From Pseudoxanthomonas taiwanensis (GTDB lineage: Bacteria > Pseudomonadota > Gammaproteobacteria > Xanthomonadales > Xanthomonadaceae), in the NCBI RefSeq assembly GCF_010093135.1, contig NZ_PDWK01000028.1:1-39922 (forward strand): a stretch of DNA of 39,922 bases, written 5' to 3'. The notes under the pieces are model-generated. The model worked only from the letters and a program-made list of their open reading frames with translations. It was not told the origin of the DNA and searched no databases. Numbering within the stretch: the stretch's first letter is position 1; every line of letters begins with the position of its first letter. Of this stretch, positions 8,886 through 17,673 are shown one piece after another. The translations under genes and the position numbers were made by a program.

Positions 8886-9920
8886 TTACAGCGGCCGCTT
8901 GCCGGTGTCGCCGGGGATCTCGCGCACCAGCTTGGGCACCAGGTAGCCGGACAGGCGCGCGGCCAGCTGCGCGTGCAGCGCGCGGGCGCGCTCGTCCGGC
9001 ACCTCGAAATGGGCCACGCCGGCCACCCGGTCCAGCTGGTGCAGGTAGTAGGGCAGCACGCCGGCGGCCCAGCCGCGCTCGCACAGTCCGGCCAGGGCCT
9101 CGACGCTGTCGTTGACCCCGCGCAGGAGCACGGCCTGGTTGAGCAGGGTGGCCCCGGCCGCGCGCAGGTCGGCCAGGGCGCGGTCCACCGTGGCGTCGAA
9201 CTCGTTGGCGTGGTTGGCGTGAATCACGAAGGCCACCGGCCAGGGCAGGGCGGACAGCCATTGCAGCAGCGGACCGTCCACCCGCTCGGGCAGGACCACC
9301 GGCAGGCGGCTGTGGATGCGCAGGCGGCGGATGTGCGGGATGGCGGCCAGCTGCGCAGTCAGCTCGGCCAGCTTGGGCGTGGCCAGTGACAGCGGATCGC
9401 CGCCGGAAAGGATCACCTCCTCGATGCCCGGGTCGGCGGCGATGGCCGCCGCCGCGCCGCGCCAGCCGTCGCGCGCGGCGGTCTCCTCGGCGTAGGGGAA
9501 ATGCCGGCGGAAGCAGTAGCGGCAGTGCACCGCGCAGCTGCCGGTGGCCACCAGGAGGGCGCGGCCCCGGTACTTCTGGATCACGCCCTGGGCCTTGCGC
9601 GCCAGGCCGTCGCCCACCGCGTCCAGGGTGAAGCCGGGCACCGGGCGCAGCTCCTCGTCCAGGGGCAGGACCTGGCGCAGCAGGGGGTCGTGCGGATCGC
9701 CCGGGCGCATCCGCGCCACGAAGCCGCGCGGCACCCGCAACGGAAACTGTGCGGCCGCCTCGTCGGAAATGCCCGCGGCCGCCGCGTCCAGCCCCAACAG
9801 CGCCAGCAGCTGGCGGGGATCGCGCACGGCCTCGCGCCACAGCCGCTGCCAGCGGGGGGCGTCGGTGGCCGGCGCGTCGGCCGCGTCCGGCTGCATGGGA
9901 AGGGGTGCTGCGTTTATCAT
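8886..9920 (-). CDS. epmB: EF-P beta-lysylation protein EpmB (lysine 2,3-aminomutase-like radical SAM)
   Basis: Radical-SAM, PLP-dependent enzyme converting (S)-alpha-lysine to (R)-beta-lysine, which EpmA attaches to Lys34 of elongation factor P. Length is 344 aa (E. coli 342). The radical SAM cluster motif CxxxCxxC is seen in GSCAVHCRYCFRRHFPY, the GGD SAM site in VILSGGDPLSL, and the C-terminal part has PYYLHQLDRVAG. The ATG at 9920 gives the standard length; a second ATG eight codons in (9896) is an alternative. It is divergent from efp, whose product it modifies. EpmA is not in this window. A TAGAAT box on the minus strand (9980-9985) may be its promoter. Confidence 0.95.
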   Translation of the reverse strand: MINAAPLPMQPDAADAPATDAPRWQRLWREAVRDPRQLLALLGLDAAAAGISDEAAAQFPLRVPRGFVARMRPGDPHDPLLRQVLPLDEELRPVPGFTLDAVGDGLARKAQGVIQKYRGRALLVATGSCAVHCRYCFRRHFPYAEETAARDGWRGAAAAIAADPGIEEVILSGGDPLSLATPKLAELTAQLAAIPHIRRLRIHSRLPVVLPERVDGPLLQWLSALPWPVAFVIHANHANEFDATVDRALADLRAAGATLLNQAVLLRGVNDSVEALAGLCERGWAAGVLPYYLHQLDRVAGVAHFEVPDERARALHAQLAARLSGYLVPKLVREIPGDTGKRPL

Positions 9921-9979
9921 TGGGGGCTGGAAAGACGCGCCCGCCGGCTGCGGCGGGCCCTCGATCTGGATAGCCTGCC

Positions 9980-9985
9980 ATTCTA
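9980..9985 (-). promoter_or_regulatory. Candidate -10 box for epmB
   Basis: TAGAAT on the minus strand, followed by GGC. The same nine bases TAGAATGGC occur upstream of cysS (21175-21180) and the MFS gene (33782-33787). Here the box is about 60 nt before the epmB ATG. Confidence 0.3.
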
Positions 9986-10037
9986 ACTGCCCGGCTGCCC
10001 CCACGCGGCGGCCCTTGCCATACCCCAAGGAGTTCCC

Positions 10038-10604
10038 ATGGCCTCTTACGGCATGAATGACGTCAAGAACGGGATGAAGATCCTGGTCAACAACGAGCCC
10101 GCGATCATCACCGACACCGAGTACGTCAAGCCGGGCAAGGGCCAGGCCTTCACCCGCGTGAAGTACCGCCAGATCCGCACCGGCCGCGTGCAGGAAATCA
10201 CCCTGAAGTCCACCGACTCGGTCGAGGCCGCGGACGTGGTCGACGTCGACATGCAGTACCTGTACAACGACGGCGAGTACTGGCACTTCATGCAGCCGGA
10301 GACCTTCGAGCAGGTGCAGGCCGACAAGGCCGGCGTCGGCGATGCCGCCAAGTGGCTCAAGGGCGAGGAGCAGTGCGTGGTGACCCTGTGGAACGGCACC
10401 CCGATCCAGGTGACCCCGCCGAACTTCGTCGAGCTGCGCATCGTCGAGACCGACCCGGGCGTGCGCGGCGACACCTCCGGCGGCGGCGGCAAGCCGGCCA
10501 CCCTGGAGACCGGCGCCGTGGTCCGCGTCCCGCTGTTCGTGGCCCAGGACGAGGTCATCCGCGTGGACACCCGCAGCGGCGAATACGTGGCGCGGGTCAA
10601 GTAA
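10038..10604 (+). CDS. efp: Translation elongation factor P
   Basis: EF-P binds between the P and E sites of stalled ribosomes and stimulates peptide bond formation at polyproline stretches. The 188-aa length is standard. The KOW-like N-terminal domain carries the modified lysine K34 in KPGKGQAF, the residue beta-lysylated in the EpmAB pathway; two OB domains follow, with the C-terminal signature around [21 protein letters not shown] lies upstream of the ATG. EpmB lies divergently next door, which supports the beta-lysyl type of EF-P rather than the rhamnosylated type, which carries Arg at this position. The stop is 3 bp from mtaD. Confidence 0.98.
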   Translation: MASYGMNDVKNGMKILVNNEPAIITDTEYVKPGKGQAFTRVKYRQIRTGRVQEITLKSTDSVEAADVVDVDMQYLYNDGEYWHFMQPETFEQVQADKAGVGDAAKWLKGEEQCVVTLWNGTPIQVTPPNFVELRIVETDPGVRGDTSGGGGKPATLETGAVVRVPLFVAQDEVIRVDTRSGEYVARVK

Positions 10605-10607
10605 GCC

Positions 10608-11948
10608 ATGGCTGGGGCCGGCCTGCGCGAAGCCTGCGACCTGCTCATCGAAGCCGGCTGGGTGGTGCCGGTCGAACCGCACGGCGTGGTCCTCGCGGAC
10701 CACGCCGTGGCCGTGCGCGACGGCCGCATCGCGGCCGTGCTGCCGGTGGCCGAGGCGCGCGCGCGCTTCGACGCCGCCGAGGTCGTGCAGCGCCCGGAGG
10801 CGGCGCTGATCCCGGGCCTGGTCAACGCCCACACCCACAACCCGATGACCCTGCTGCGCGGCGTGGCCGACGACCTGCCGCTGATGACCTGGCTGCGCGA
10901 GCACATCTGGCCGGTCGAGGCGGCGGTGATCGGGCCGGAGTTCGTCGCCGACGGCATGGCCCTGGCCATCGCCGAGATGCTGCGCGGCGGCACCACCTGC
11001 GCCAACGAGAACTACTTCTTCCCGGACGTGCAGGCGGCCGTGTACAAGAAGCACGGCTTCCGCGCCGTGGTCGGCCTGCCGGTGATCGACTTCCCGACCG
11101 CCTGGGCGCGCACCGACGAGGAGTACTTCGACCGCGCCGGCGAGGTCCACGACCAGTGGCGCGGTGATCCGCTGATCGGCACCGCCTTCGCCCCGCACGC
11201 CCCGTACACGGTCAGCGACGCCAGCTTCGAGCGGGTGCGCATGCTGTCCGACCAGCTGGACGTGCCGGTGCACCTGCACACCCACGAGACCGCCCAGGAA
11301 GTCGCCGACTCGCTGAAGGAGCACGGCCAGCGCCCGCTGGCGCGCCTGGACCGGCTGGGCCTGGTCAACGACCGCCTGGTGGCGGTGCACATGACCCAGC
11401 TGACCGAGGCCGAGATCCACCTGTGCGCCGAGCGCGGCGTGTCGGTGGTGCACTGCCCGGAATCCAACCTCAAGCTGGCCTCCGGCTTCTGCCCGGCCTG
11501 CGCCCTGCAGCGCGCCGGGGTGAACCTGGCCATCGGCACCGACGGCTGCGCCAGCAACAACGACCTGGACATGTTCGGCGAGCTGCGCTCCGCGGCGCTG
11601 CTGGCCAAGGCCGTGGCCAACGACGCCACCGCCCTGGACGCGGCCACCACGCTGCGCGCGGCCACCCTCGGTGGCGCCGCCGCGCTGGGCCTGGCCGACC
11701 GCATCGGCTCGATCGAGCCGGGCAAAGAGGCCGACCTGGTGTGCGTGGACCTGTCCACCCTGGAGACCCAGCCGCTGCACCACGTGCTCTCGCAGCTGGT
11801 CTACGCCACCGGTCGCCACCTGGTCAGCGACGTGTGGATCGCCGGCCACCGCAAGCTGGCCGGGCGGGTGCTGGTGGACTTCGACACCGATGCGGTGCTG
11901 GCCAAGGCCCGCGAATGGCGCCAGCGCATCGCCGCCATCGGCCGCTGA
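10608..11948 (+). CDS. mtaD: 5-methylthioadenosine/S-adenosylhomocysteine deaminase family amidohydrolase
   Basis: Amidohydrolase of 446 aa in the TRZ/ATZ subfamily, which deaminates MTA, SAH and related adenosines. Metal ligands are seen as HTH in [11 protein letters not shown], the glutamate and histidines in [11 protein letters not shown], and the Asp in [17 protein letters not shown], all in the order expected for the fold. It starts 3 bp after efp and ends 23 bp before ubiG. The mtaD-ubiG-phosphatase order is also known from Pseudomonas. UbiG produces SAH, so a deaminase able to remove SAH or MTA would fit, but that link is an inference. Guanine or other amine deamination cannot be fully excluded. 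Confidence 0.88.
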   Translation: MAGAGLREACDLLIEAGWVVPVEPHGVVLADHAVAVRDGRIAAVLPVAEARARFDAAEVVQRPEAALIPGLVNAHTHNPMTLLRGVADDLPLMTWLREHIWPVEAAVIGPEFVADGMALAIAEMLRGGTTCANENYFFPDVQAAVYKKHGFRAVVGLPVIDFPTAWARTDEEYFDRAGEVHDQWRGDPLIGTAFAPHAPYTVSDASFERVRMLSDQLDVPVHLHTHETAQEVADSLKEHGQRPLARLDRLGLVNDRLVAVHMTQLTEAEIHLCAERGVSVVHCPESNLKLASGFCPACALQRAGVNLAIGTDGCASNNDLDMFGELRSAALLAKAVANDATALDAATTLRAATLGGAAALGLADRIGSIEPGKEADLVCVDLSTLETQPLHHVLSQLVYATGRHLVSDVWIAGHRKLAGRVLVDFDTDAVLAKAREWRQRIAAIGR

Positions 11949-11971
11949 GCGCGGCCGCAGGAGAGCTTCCG

Positions 11972-12703
11972 ATGGAACCGCATTCCGCATCCGATTCCGC
12001 GCCGGGCAACTACCGCCAGGCCGAGCTGGACAAGTTCGCCGCCCTGGCCAACCGCTGGTGGGACCCGGACGGCCCGCAGCGCCCGCTGCACGTGCTCAAC
12101 CCGGTGCGGCTGGAGTACGTGCGCCGGCGCGTGCCACTGGCCGGGCGCGCGGTGCTGGACGTGGGCTGCGGCGGCGGCCTGCTGAGCGAGGCGCTGGCCC
12201 GCGCGGGCGCCCAGGTCACCGCCATCGACCTGGCCCCGGAGCTGGTCAAGGTGGCGCGCCTGCACCAGCTGGAGTCCGGCCTGCAGGTGGACTACCAGGT
12301 CAAGGCGGTGGAGGAGCTGGCCGCTGAGCGGCCGGGCGGCTTCGACGCGGTGACCTGCATGGAGATGCTCGAGCACGTGCCCGATCCGGCGGCGGTGATC
12401 GCCGCCTGCGCGCGCCTGCTGCGTCCGGGCGGACGCCTGTTCGTCTCCACCCTCAACCGCACCCCGGTGGCCTTCGCCCTGGCCATCGTCGGCGCCGAGT
12501 ACGTCGCCGGCCTGCTGCCCAGGGGCACGCACCGCTATTCCGACTTCATCCGCCCGTCCGAGCTGGCGGCCTGGCTGCGCGAGGCCGGCCTGCAGCTGGA
12601 GGACGTCAGCGGCCTGTTCTACGACCCGCTGCGCCAGCGGGCGTGGCTGTCGCGTCGCACCGAGGTCAACTACCTGGCCTGCGCGGTGAAGCCGGAGGCC
12701 TGA
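11972..12703 (+). CDS. ubiG: Ubiquinone biosynthesis O-methyltransferase UbiG
   Basis: SAM-dependent enzyme carrying out both O-methylations in ubiquinone synthesis. At 243 aa it is the usual length. The N-terminal [17 protein letters not shown] is diagnostic, followed by motif I ([16 protein letters not shown]), the acidic loop VTAIDLAP and [12 protein letters not shown] strong GCAGGAG ribosome-binding site sits upstream of the ATG at 11972, which fixes the start although the frame is open much further upstream across mtaD. The stop codon overlaps the start of the next gene (TGATG), indicating translational coupling. Confidence 0.96.
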   Translation: MEPHSASDSAPGNYRQAELDKFAALANRWWDPDGPQRPLHVLNPVRLEYVRRRVPLAGRAVLDVGCGGGLLSEALARAGAQVTAIDLAPELVKVARLHQLESGLQVDYQVKAVEELAAERPGGFDAVTCMEMLEHVPDPAAVIAACARLLRPGGRLFVSTLNRTPVAFALAIVGAEYVAGLLPRGTHRYSDFIRPSELAAWLREAGLQLEDVSGLFYDPLRQRAWLSRRTEVNYLACAVKPEA

Positions 12704-13386
12704 TGGCGGTGCAGTTCCCGCCGGTGGCCCTGTTCGACCTGGACGGCACCCTGCTGGACAGCGCGCCGGACATGCTGGCCACGGCCAACCGCATGCTGGC
12801 CGCGCGCGGGCGCCCGCCGCTGGCTCTGGCGCAGCTGCGCCAGCACGTGTCCAAGGGCGCGCGCGCCATGATCGGCGCCAGCTTCCCCGAGCTGGACGCG
12901 GCCGCGCGCGAGGCGCTGGTGCCCGAGTTCCTGGCGGTGTACCGCGAGGAGCTGGGCCGGCACGGCCGCCTGTTCGACGGCGTGGACGCCCTGCTGGAGG
13001 CGCTGGAGGGGGCGGGGACGCGCTGGGGCATCGTCACCAACAAGCCCGAGTACCTGGCCCGCGAGGTCGTGGCCGGGCTGGGCTGGGGGCAGCGCTGTGC
13101 GGTGCTGGTCGGCGGCGACACCTTCCCGGAGAAGAAGCCGCATCCGATGCCGCTGCTGGAGGCGGCGCGCCGGCTGGGCACCGAACCTGCGCGCTGCGTG
13201 TACGTGGGCGACGACGAGCGCGACGTGGTGGCCGCCCGCGGCGCCGGCATGCCGTCCATCGCCGCGCTGTGGGGCTACCGCCTGGACGGCGAGGACCCGG
13301 CCGCCTGGCGCGCCGACGTGCTCGCCGCCCGGCCGCGCGAGCTGCTCGACCCGGCGCGCTGGCCGCGCGTCCGCGCTGCGGCCTGA
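12703..13386 (+). CDS. HAD-superfamily phosphatase, Gph/MupP type
   Basis: A 227-aa haloacid-dehalogenase phosphatase. Motif I is FDLDGTLLDSAPDM with the nucleophile Asp, motif II is WGIVTNKPEY, the lysine lies in FPEKKPHPMPLLEAA, and the last motif is YVGDDERDVVAARGAGM. The cap domain follows motif I directly. Family members include phosphoglycolate phosphatase (Gph) and N-acetylmuramate-6-phosphate phosphatase (MupP). In Pseudomonas the gene directly after mtaD-ubiG is mupP, so peptidoglycan recycling is the more likely role, but the sequence alone does not settle this. Coupled to ubiG by overlapping codons. Confidence 0.87.
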   Translation: MAVQFPPVALFDLDGTLLDSAPDMLATANRMLAARGRPPLALAQLRQHVSKGARAMIGASFPELDAAAREALVPEFLAVYREELGRHGRLFDGVDALLEALEGAGTRWGIVTNKPEYLAREVVAGLGWGQRCAVLVGGDTFPEKKPHPMPLLEAARRLGTEPARCVYVGDDERDVVAARGAGMPSIAALWGYRLDGEDPAAWRADVLAARPRELLDPARWPRVRAAA

Positions 13387-13456
13387 GCGGACGCGCCCCC
13401 ACGTCGCCGCGACAACCTCCGCCGCATGGTGGTGCGGCGGCACCTGGAAGCAACCG

Positions 13457-14182
13457 ATGAGCGGATCCGAAGCGCTGGACAGTTTCGTGGACAAGTGGCG
13501 GGCGCGCTGGCCCGAGTGGCAGGTGGCCGGCGTGTTCGTGGCCGAGGAGCAGCGTCGCCCGGCGCTGGCCTGGTTCGCGGTGCTGCAGGAGTTCGACGCC
13601 ATCCTCAACATCGACGGCGACCCGCTGCCGGCTGACGCCAAGCTGGGCTGGTGGGCCACCGAGCTGCGCGACTGGGCCCGGCACCGCTCCCGCCACCCGC
13701 TGGGACGGGTGCTGGAGCCTCTGGACGCGCCCTGGGAGCGCCTGGCCGATGCGCCGCCGGATCTGCCGGCCGCGCGCGCGCGGCCGCACAGCCTGGAGAC
13801 GGCGCTGGCCGGCCTGGCCGGGTATGCCCGCGCTGCCGCCGAGGTCGAGGCGGCGCTGTTCGGCGGCCCGGCGGCCAGCGAGCGGGCGCTGGCGGCGCAG
13901 GTGCTGGCCGCACGCCTGGCCGAGGCCGGCATGGCGGCGCTGCCCGAGACCTTGGCTTCGGCCGGCGCCGGCACCGCCGCCGGGCACGAGCAGGCCCAGC
14001 GCGACTGGGCCCGCCAGTTGCTGGAGGCCTGGCCGCGCCGCGGCGGTGGCCCGGTGCCGCGCCGGGTGTGGGCGGCACTGGCGCGCGAGCGCCTGCGCCA
14101 GCAGGCGGTGGGCCGCCTGGCGCCCGGGCGCACGCCCTGGCGCACGCTGTGGCAGGCCTGGCGCGCCGCCGCGCTGGGCTAG
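13457..14182 (+). CDS. Conserved hypothetical protein, possibly squalene/phytoene-synthase-like
   Basis: A 241-aa, mostly helical, Ala- and Arg-rich protein that I cannot assign with confidence. It begins with SEALDSFVDKWRARWPEW. The segment AKLGWWATELRDWARHRSRH resembles the WW-containing helix of squalene/phytoene-synthase-like proteins (compare NDUFAF6), but the Asp-rich catalytic motifs DxxxD are not evident, so enzymatic activity is doubtful. No signal peptide or membrane segment is seen. I chose ATG 13457, 70 bp after the phosphatase gene; the frame is open upstream only across that gene. It is followed after 139 bp by folE2. Confidence 0.7.
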   Translation: MSGSEALDSFVDKWRARWPEWQVAGVFVAEEQRRPALAWFAVLQEFDAILNIDGDPLPADAKLGWWATELRDWARHRSRHPLGRVLEPLDAPWERLADAPPDLPAARARPHSLETALAGLAGYARAAAEVEAALFGGPAASERALAAQVLAARLAEAGMAALPETLASAGAGTAAGHEQAQRDWARQLLEAWPRRGGGPVPRRVWAALARERLRQQAVGRLAPGRTPWRTLWQAWRAAALG

Positions 14183-14242
14183 GCGCGGCCTGCGCGACGG
14201 TCCGTTCCCCGGGCGTTGGGCGGAGACCGGCGCCGGGGGGGC

Positions 14243-14248
14243 TACAAT
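14243..14248 (+). promoter_or_regulatory. Candidate -10 box of folE2
   Basis: TACAAT in GGGGCTACAATTCC, 73 nt upstream of the chosen folE2 start. There is no convincing -35 box; TTGGGC at 14216-14221 would be 21 bp away. I see no AT-rich Zur-type palindrome here, although folE2 is often zinc-regulated in other bacteria. Confidence 0.4.
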
Positions 14249-14321
14249 TCCGACCCGAATGGTCCGGATTTCCGGGCCGCACCGGCCTCCCGGTCCGTTC
14301 CCCCTGGCTTCCCGTTCCCCC

Positions 14322-15263
14322 ATGTCCGTTCCCGCCACCGCCGCCCTCCTGTCCGCCGATCCCTTGCCCGACGTGGCCCAGCAGCCAGCCGCCCTGGCGC
14401 GCCCGCTGGACTGGGTGGGCATGGAAGGCATCGCCATCCCCGTGCGCGTGCCCGACGGCGCCGGCGGCCATGTCCAGGTCGCGGCCCAGGCCGACCTGTC
14501 CGTGGACCTGCAGCGCGCCGGCGAGCGCGGCATCCACATGTCGCGCCTGTACCTGCGCCTGCAGCAGGAACTGGCCAGGAACGAGGTGACCCCGGCCGGG
14601 CTGCGCCACATCCTGCAGGGCAGCATCGAGTCGCAGGCCGGCCTGGCCTCGCGCGCGCGCCTGCGCCTGCGCTACGAGGCGCTGCTGCTGCGCGGCGCTC
14701 TGCGCAGCGACAACGCCGGCTGGAAGCGCTATCCGGTGGAGATCGAGGCGGTGCTGGAACAGGGGCGGCTGCAGCTGGCCCTGGGCTTTTCCCTGGAGTA
14801 CTCGAGCACCTGCCCGTGCTCGGCGGCGCTGTCGCGCAAGGCCAATGCCGAGCGCTTCGCCGCCCAGTTCGCCGGACGCGCGGTGACCGTCGAGGCGGTG
14901 CGCGCCTGGCTGGAATCGGAGCAGGGCATGGCCGCCACCCCGCACGCCCAGCGCAGCCAGGCGCTGGTGAAGGTGCTGCTGTCGGCGCAGGCCGCCGAGC
15001 TGCCGCTGGTGGAGCTGATCGACGCGCTGGAGGCCGCGTTGGCCACGCCGGTGCAGACCGCGGTCAAGCGCGAGGACGAGCAGGCCTTCGCCGTGCTCAA
15101 CGCTGAGAACCTGATGTTCTGCGAGGACGCGGCGCGGCGCGTGGCCGCGGTGCTGGCCGCCGATCCGCGCGTGGAGCGCTACGAAGCGCGCGTGGCCCAC
15201 TTCGAGAGCCTGCACCCGCACGACGCGGTGGCCAGCGTCAGCGGCCGCGGCGCGGCCGGCTGA
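14322..15263 (+). CDS. folE2: GTP cyclohydrolase FolE2 (type IB)
   Basis: Converts GTP to dihydroneopterin triphosphate, the first step of folate and pterin synthesis. FolE2 is unrelated in sequence to FolE1 and can use Mn or other metals instead of Zn. At 313 aa it matches the family. Seen are WVGMEGIAIPV at the N-terminus, RGIHMSRLY, the cysteine motif SSTCPCSAALS with the metal-binding and catalytic Cys, TPHAQRSQA and the C-terminal LHPHDAVA. ATG 14322 gives a normal N-terminus; an in-frame ATG at 14259 is closer to the -10 box but adds unconserved residues. Convergent with the M23 gene. Confidence 0.95.
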   Translation: MSVPATAALLSADPLPDVAQQPAALARPLDWVGMEGIAIPVRVPDGAGGHVQVAAQADLSVDLQRAGERGIHMSRLYLRLQQELARNEVTPAGLRHILQGSIESQAGLASRARLRLRYEALLLRGALRSDNAGWKRYPVEIEAVLEQGRLQLALGFSLEYSSTCPCSAALSRKANAERFAAQFAGRAVTVEAVRAWLESEQGMAATPHAQRSQALVKVLLSAQAAELPLVELIDALEAALATPVQTAVKREDEQAFAVLNAENLMFCEDAARRVAAVLAADPRVERYEARVAHFESLHPHDAVASVSGRGAAG

Positions 15264-15285
15264 CGGCGCCAGCAGCGGGTGTACG

Positions 15286-15306
15286 GGGCGCGACGTGGTC
15301 GCGCCC
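15286..15306 (+). terminator. Perfect hairpin after folE2, possible terminator
   Basis: GGGCGCGAC, loop GTG, GTCGCGCCC: a 9-bp perfect stem starting 23 nt after the folE2 stop. Only two T residues follow, so termination efficiency is uncertain. A second perfect hairpin with the same GTG loop lies at 15423-15441 (8-bp stem GCCCCGAT/ATCGGGGC). Confidence 0.45.
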
Positions 15307-15376
15307 TTCGCGCCTTCGCGTCCGGGGTGCGGCACACGGACAAACGCGCCGCCGCGCGGCAGGTGGACCGGGCGCG

Positions 15377-15421
15377 TTACGGCCGCTGCGGTACCGGCAG
15401 GGGGATCGGCACGTCGAACCG
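15377..15421 (-). pseudogene. Duplicated copy of the M23 peptidase 3' end
   Basis: Read on the minus strand this segment gives RFDVPIPLPVPQRP followed by TAA. The true end of the M23 peptidase, 111 bp away, reads WFDVRMDPLLVLERP and TAA. With one codon gap, nine residues and the stop are identical, and the DNA matches over most of about 50 bp (15374-15420 versus 15485-15535). I infer a small tandem duplication or the last remnant of a second peptidase gene; the frame upstream shows no further peptidase similarity. Confidence 0.45.
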
Positions 15422-15487
15422 CGCCCCGATGTGATCGGGGCTGCGAGGTGGCGGAGCGCGCCTCACGCGCGGGGCGGACGGCCCGCG

Positions 15488-16321
15488 TTACGGGCGCTCG
15501 AGCACCAGCAGGGGATCCATGCGGACGTCGAACCAGTTCATTCCCCAGTGCAGGTGCGGCCCCGTCGCACGGCCCGTCGCGCCCACCGCACCAATCACCT
15601 GGCCCTGTTCCACCCGGTCGCCGGCCTTCACGTCGATCCGCGACAGGTGCAGGAAGTTGGAGCTGATGCCGAAGCCGTGGTCCAGCAGCACGGTGCCGCC
15701 GGTCAGGTACAGATCGGGCGCGGCGAAGGTCACCACGCCGGCGGCCGGGGCCTTGACCGGGGTGCCGTTGGGGGCGGCGATGTCCATGCCCGAGTGCGGC
15801 GAGCCGGGCTTGCCGTTGTACACGCGCTGGTAGCCGAAGCGGCCGCTGATGCGGCCCTGCACCGGCCAGATGAAGCGCTGGGCGAAGTCGGTGCGGTCGT
15901 CGTCGCGCTGGCGCGCGGCGCTGACCTGGGCCTGTTCGCGGGCGATGCGCGCGGCGATCTCCGGCGGCGGCTCGACCGTCTTCGGCGGCACCCCGTCCAC
16001 CCGCTGCACCGGCCAGTCGCGCGGACTGACCGCGATCCGCTCGACGCTGCGCACGCCATCCGGGCGGACCACGGTGACCTCGACCGGCCCGGTCTCGTCG
16101 CGGCCCACGCCGAACACCACGGTGCCGTAGCCGGTGGTGCGCAGGACCCGCCCGGCGTACTCGACCCGGCTGCCCGGCGGCACCTTGCCGGTGACCATCG
16201 CGCCCTGCGGCACGCTGGCCGGGAACACCACCCGGGTGTCGTCCCGGGCGGGGGCGGGCGGGGCGAGCAGGAACAGCGCGGCCAGCAGTGTCCGCCGCGC
16301 GGCGCGCAGGGCCGGCCGCAT
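15488..16321 (-). CDS. Secreted M23-family (LytM) metallopeptidase
   Basis: Predicted periplasmic zinc endopeptidase or LytM-type regulator acting on peptidoglycan, 277 aa. A signal peptide is clear: basic [13 protein letters not shown], hydrophobic AALFLLAPPAPA, cleavage near residue 26. The middle region carries beta-rich sequence and a short charged helix (EIAARIAREQAQV). The C-terminal M23 domain has both zinc motifs, HSGMDIA (HxxxD) and HLHWG (HxH), plus GRFGYQRVYNG, so it is likely active. Its ATG overlaps the dihydroorotase stop (TGATG), so it is co-translated with it. Its substrate is not known. Confidence 0.92.
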   Translation of the reverse strand: MRPALRAARRTLLAALFLLAPPAPARDDTRVVFPASVPQGAMVTGKVPPGSRVEYAGRVLRTTGYGTVVFGVGRDETGPVEVTVVRPDGVRSVERIAVSPRDWPVQRVDGVPPKTVEPPPEIAARIAREQAQVSAARQRDDDRTDFAQRFIWPVQGRISGRFGYQRVYNGKPGSPHSGMDIAAPNGTPVKAPAAGVVTFAAPDLYLTGGTVLLDHGFGISSNFLHLSRIDVKAGDRVEQGQVIGAVGATGRATGPHLHWGMNWFDVRMDPLLVLERP

Positions 16322-17673
16322 CAGCGCTCGAACTCCAGGCGGCGGCCGGCGGGGGCGCCGACCAGCTCGCGGCCGTTCCACGCCAGCTGGCCGTTGACCC
16401 AGGTGGAGGCGATGCGCGAGCGGAAGGTGGTGCCCTCGAACGGCGACCAGCCGCACTTGGACAGCACGTCCTCGCGGCGCACGGTCAGCGGGCTGTCCTC
16501 GACCAGCACCAGGTCGGCCCAGTAGCCCTCGCGCAGGAAGCCACGCTCCTTGACGTCGAACAGCCGCGCCGGGGCATGGCTGGCCTTCTCCACCACCCGG
16601 GTGATGTCCAGCCTGCCCTCGTGCACCAGCTCGATCGCCGCCAGCAGCGCGTACTGCACCAGCGGCAGGCCCGAGGGCGCCTGCAGGTAGGGCTTCTGCT
16701 TCTCCTCCAGGGTGTGCGGGGCGTGGTCGGTGGCCAGCACGTCGATCACGTCGTCCACCAGGGCCTGGACCAGGGCCTGGCGGTCGGAGGCGTCCTTGAT
16801 CGCCGGATTGCACTTGATGAAGTTGCCCAGCCGCGCGTAGTCGGCGCGGTCGAAGCGCAGGAAGTGGATGCAGGTCTCGGCGGTGATCTTCTTGCGCACC
16901 TTGCCGTCGGCGCCCAGCAGCGGGCCGCGCTCGAACAGGGCCAGCTCGTCGGCGGTGGAGATGTGCAGCACGTGCAGGCGGGTGCCGTGGCGGCGCGCCA
17001 GCTCGATGGCCAAGCGGGTGGACCTGATGCAGGCCTCGCGCGAGCGGATGTCCGGGTGCATCTCCGCGGTCAGGCCTTCGGCGCCGTGGCGGGCCTTGAA
17101 CTGGGCCAGGGTGCGTTCGATGGTGGGGGTGTCCTCGCAGTGGGTGATGATCGGCGCCGGGGCCTCGCGGAAGATGCCGTCCAGCGTTTCCGGATCGTCC
17201 ACAAGCATGTTGCCGGTGGAGGCGCCCATGAACACCTTGATGCCGGGGGCGGCCTTCGGGTCCAGCGAGCACACCGCCTCGAGGTTGTCGTTGCTGGCGC
17301 CCAGGTAGAAGCCGTGGTTGCCCCAGGCGCGGCCCTTCGCCGCGGCGTACTTGGCCTCCAGTGCCGCCGCGTCGAGCGTGGGCGGGTTGGTGTTGGGCAT
17401 GTCCATGAAGCTGGTCAGGCCGCCGGCCACGGCCGCGGCCGCCTCGCTGGCGATGTCGCCCTTGTGGGTCAGGCCCGGCTCGCGGAAGTGCACCTGGTCG
17501 TCGATCATGCCCGGCAGCAGCCAGCGGCCGGCCGCGTCCACCACCTCCTCGCCGGGGCGGGCGGCCAGGCCGCTGCCGATTTCCGCGATGCGGCCGTCGG
17601 CGATGCGCAGGTCGCCCTCGAACTGGCGGCCTTCGTTGACCAGGCGGGCATTGACGATGAGCGTGGAGGTCAT
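16321..17673 (-). CDS. pyrC: Dihydroorotase (type I-like, QxH variant)
   Basis: Zinc amidohydrolase cyclising carbamoyl-aspartate to dihydroorotate in pyrimidine synthesis, 450 aa. Seen are [25 protein letters not shown], the lysine region [29 protein letters not shown] and [10 protein letters not shown]. In most dihydroorotases the first motif is HxH; here it is QVH. I recall the same [10 protein letters not shown] form from other dihydroorotases of this type, so this is probably a lineage feature, but an inactive paralogue or another cyclic amidase remains possible. The start at 17673 overlaps the yidD stop (ATGA) and the stop overlaps the M23 start. Confidence 0.88.
   Translation of the reverse strand: MTSTLIVNARLVNEGRQFEGDLRIADGRIAEIGSGLAARPGEEVVDAAGRWLLPGMIDDQVHFREPGLTHKGDIASEAAAAVAGGLTSFMDMPNTNPPTLDAAALEAKYAAAKGRAWGNHGFYLGASNDNLEAVCSLDPKAAPGIKVFMGASTGNMLVDDPETLDGIFREAPAPIITHCEDTPTIERTLAQFKARHGAEGLTAEMHPDIRSREACIRSTRLAIELARRHGTRLHVLHISTADELALFERGPLLGADGKVRKKITAETCIHFLRFDRADYARLGNFIKCNPAIKDASDRQALVQALVDDVIDVLATDHAPHTLEEKQKPYLQAPSGLPLVQYALLAAIELVHEGRLDITRVVEKASHAPARLFDVKERGFLREGYWADLVLVEDSPLTVRREDVLSKCGWSPFEGTTFRSRIASTWVNGQLAWNGRELVGAPAGRRLEFER

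Noticed and set aside
9921-11990. Long minus-strand extension of the epmB frame opposite efp and mtaD
   Set aside because: Similarity to EpmB starts only near 9920; the rest is antisense to two well-identified genes.
14183-14321. Zur box upstream of folE2
   Set aside because: The region has no AT-rich palindrome resembling known Zur sites.
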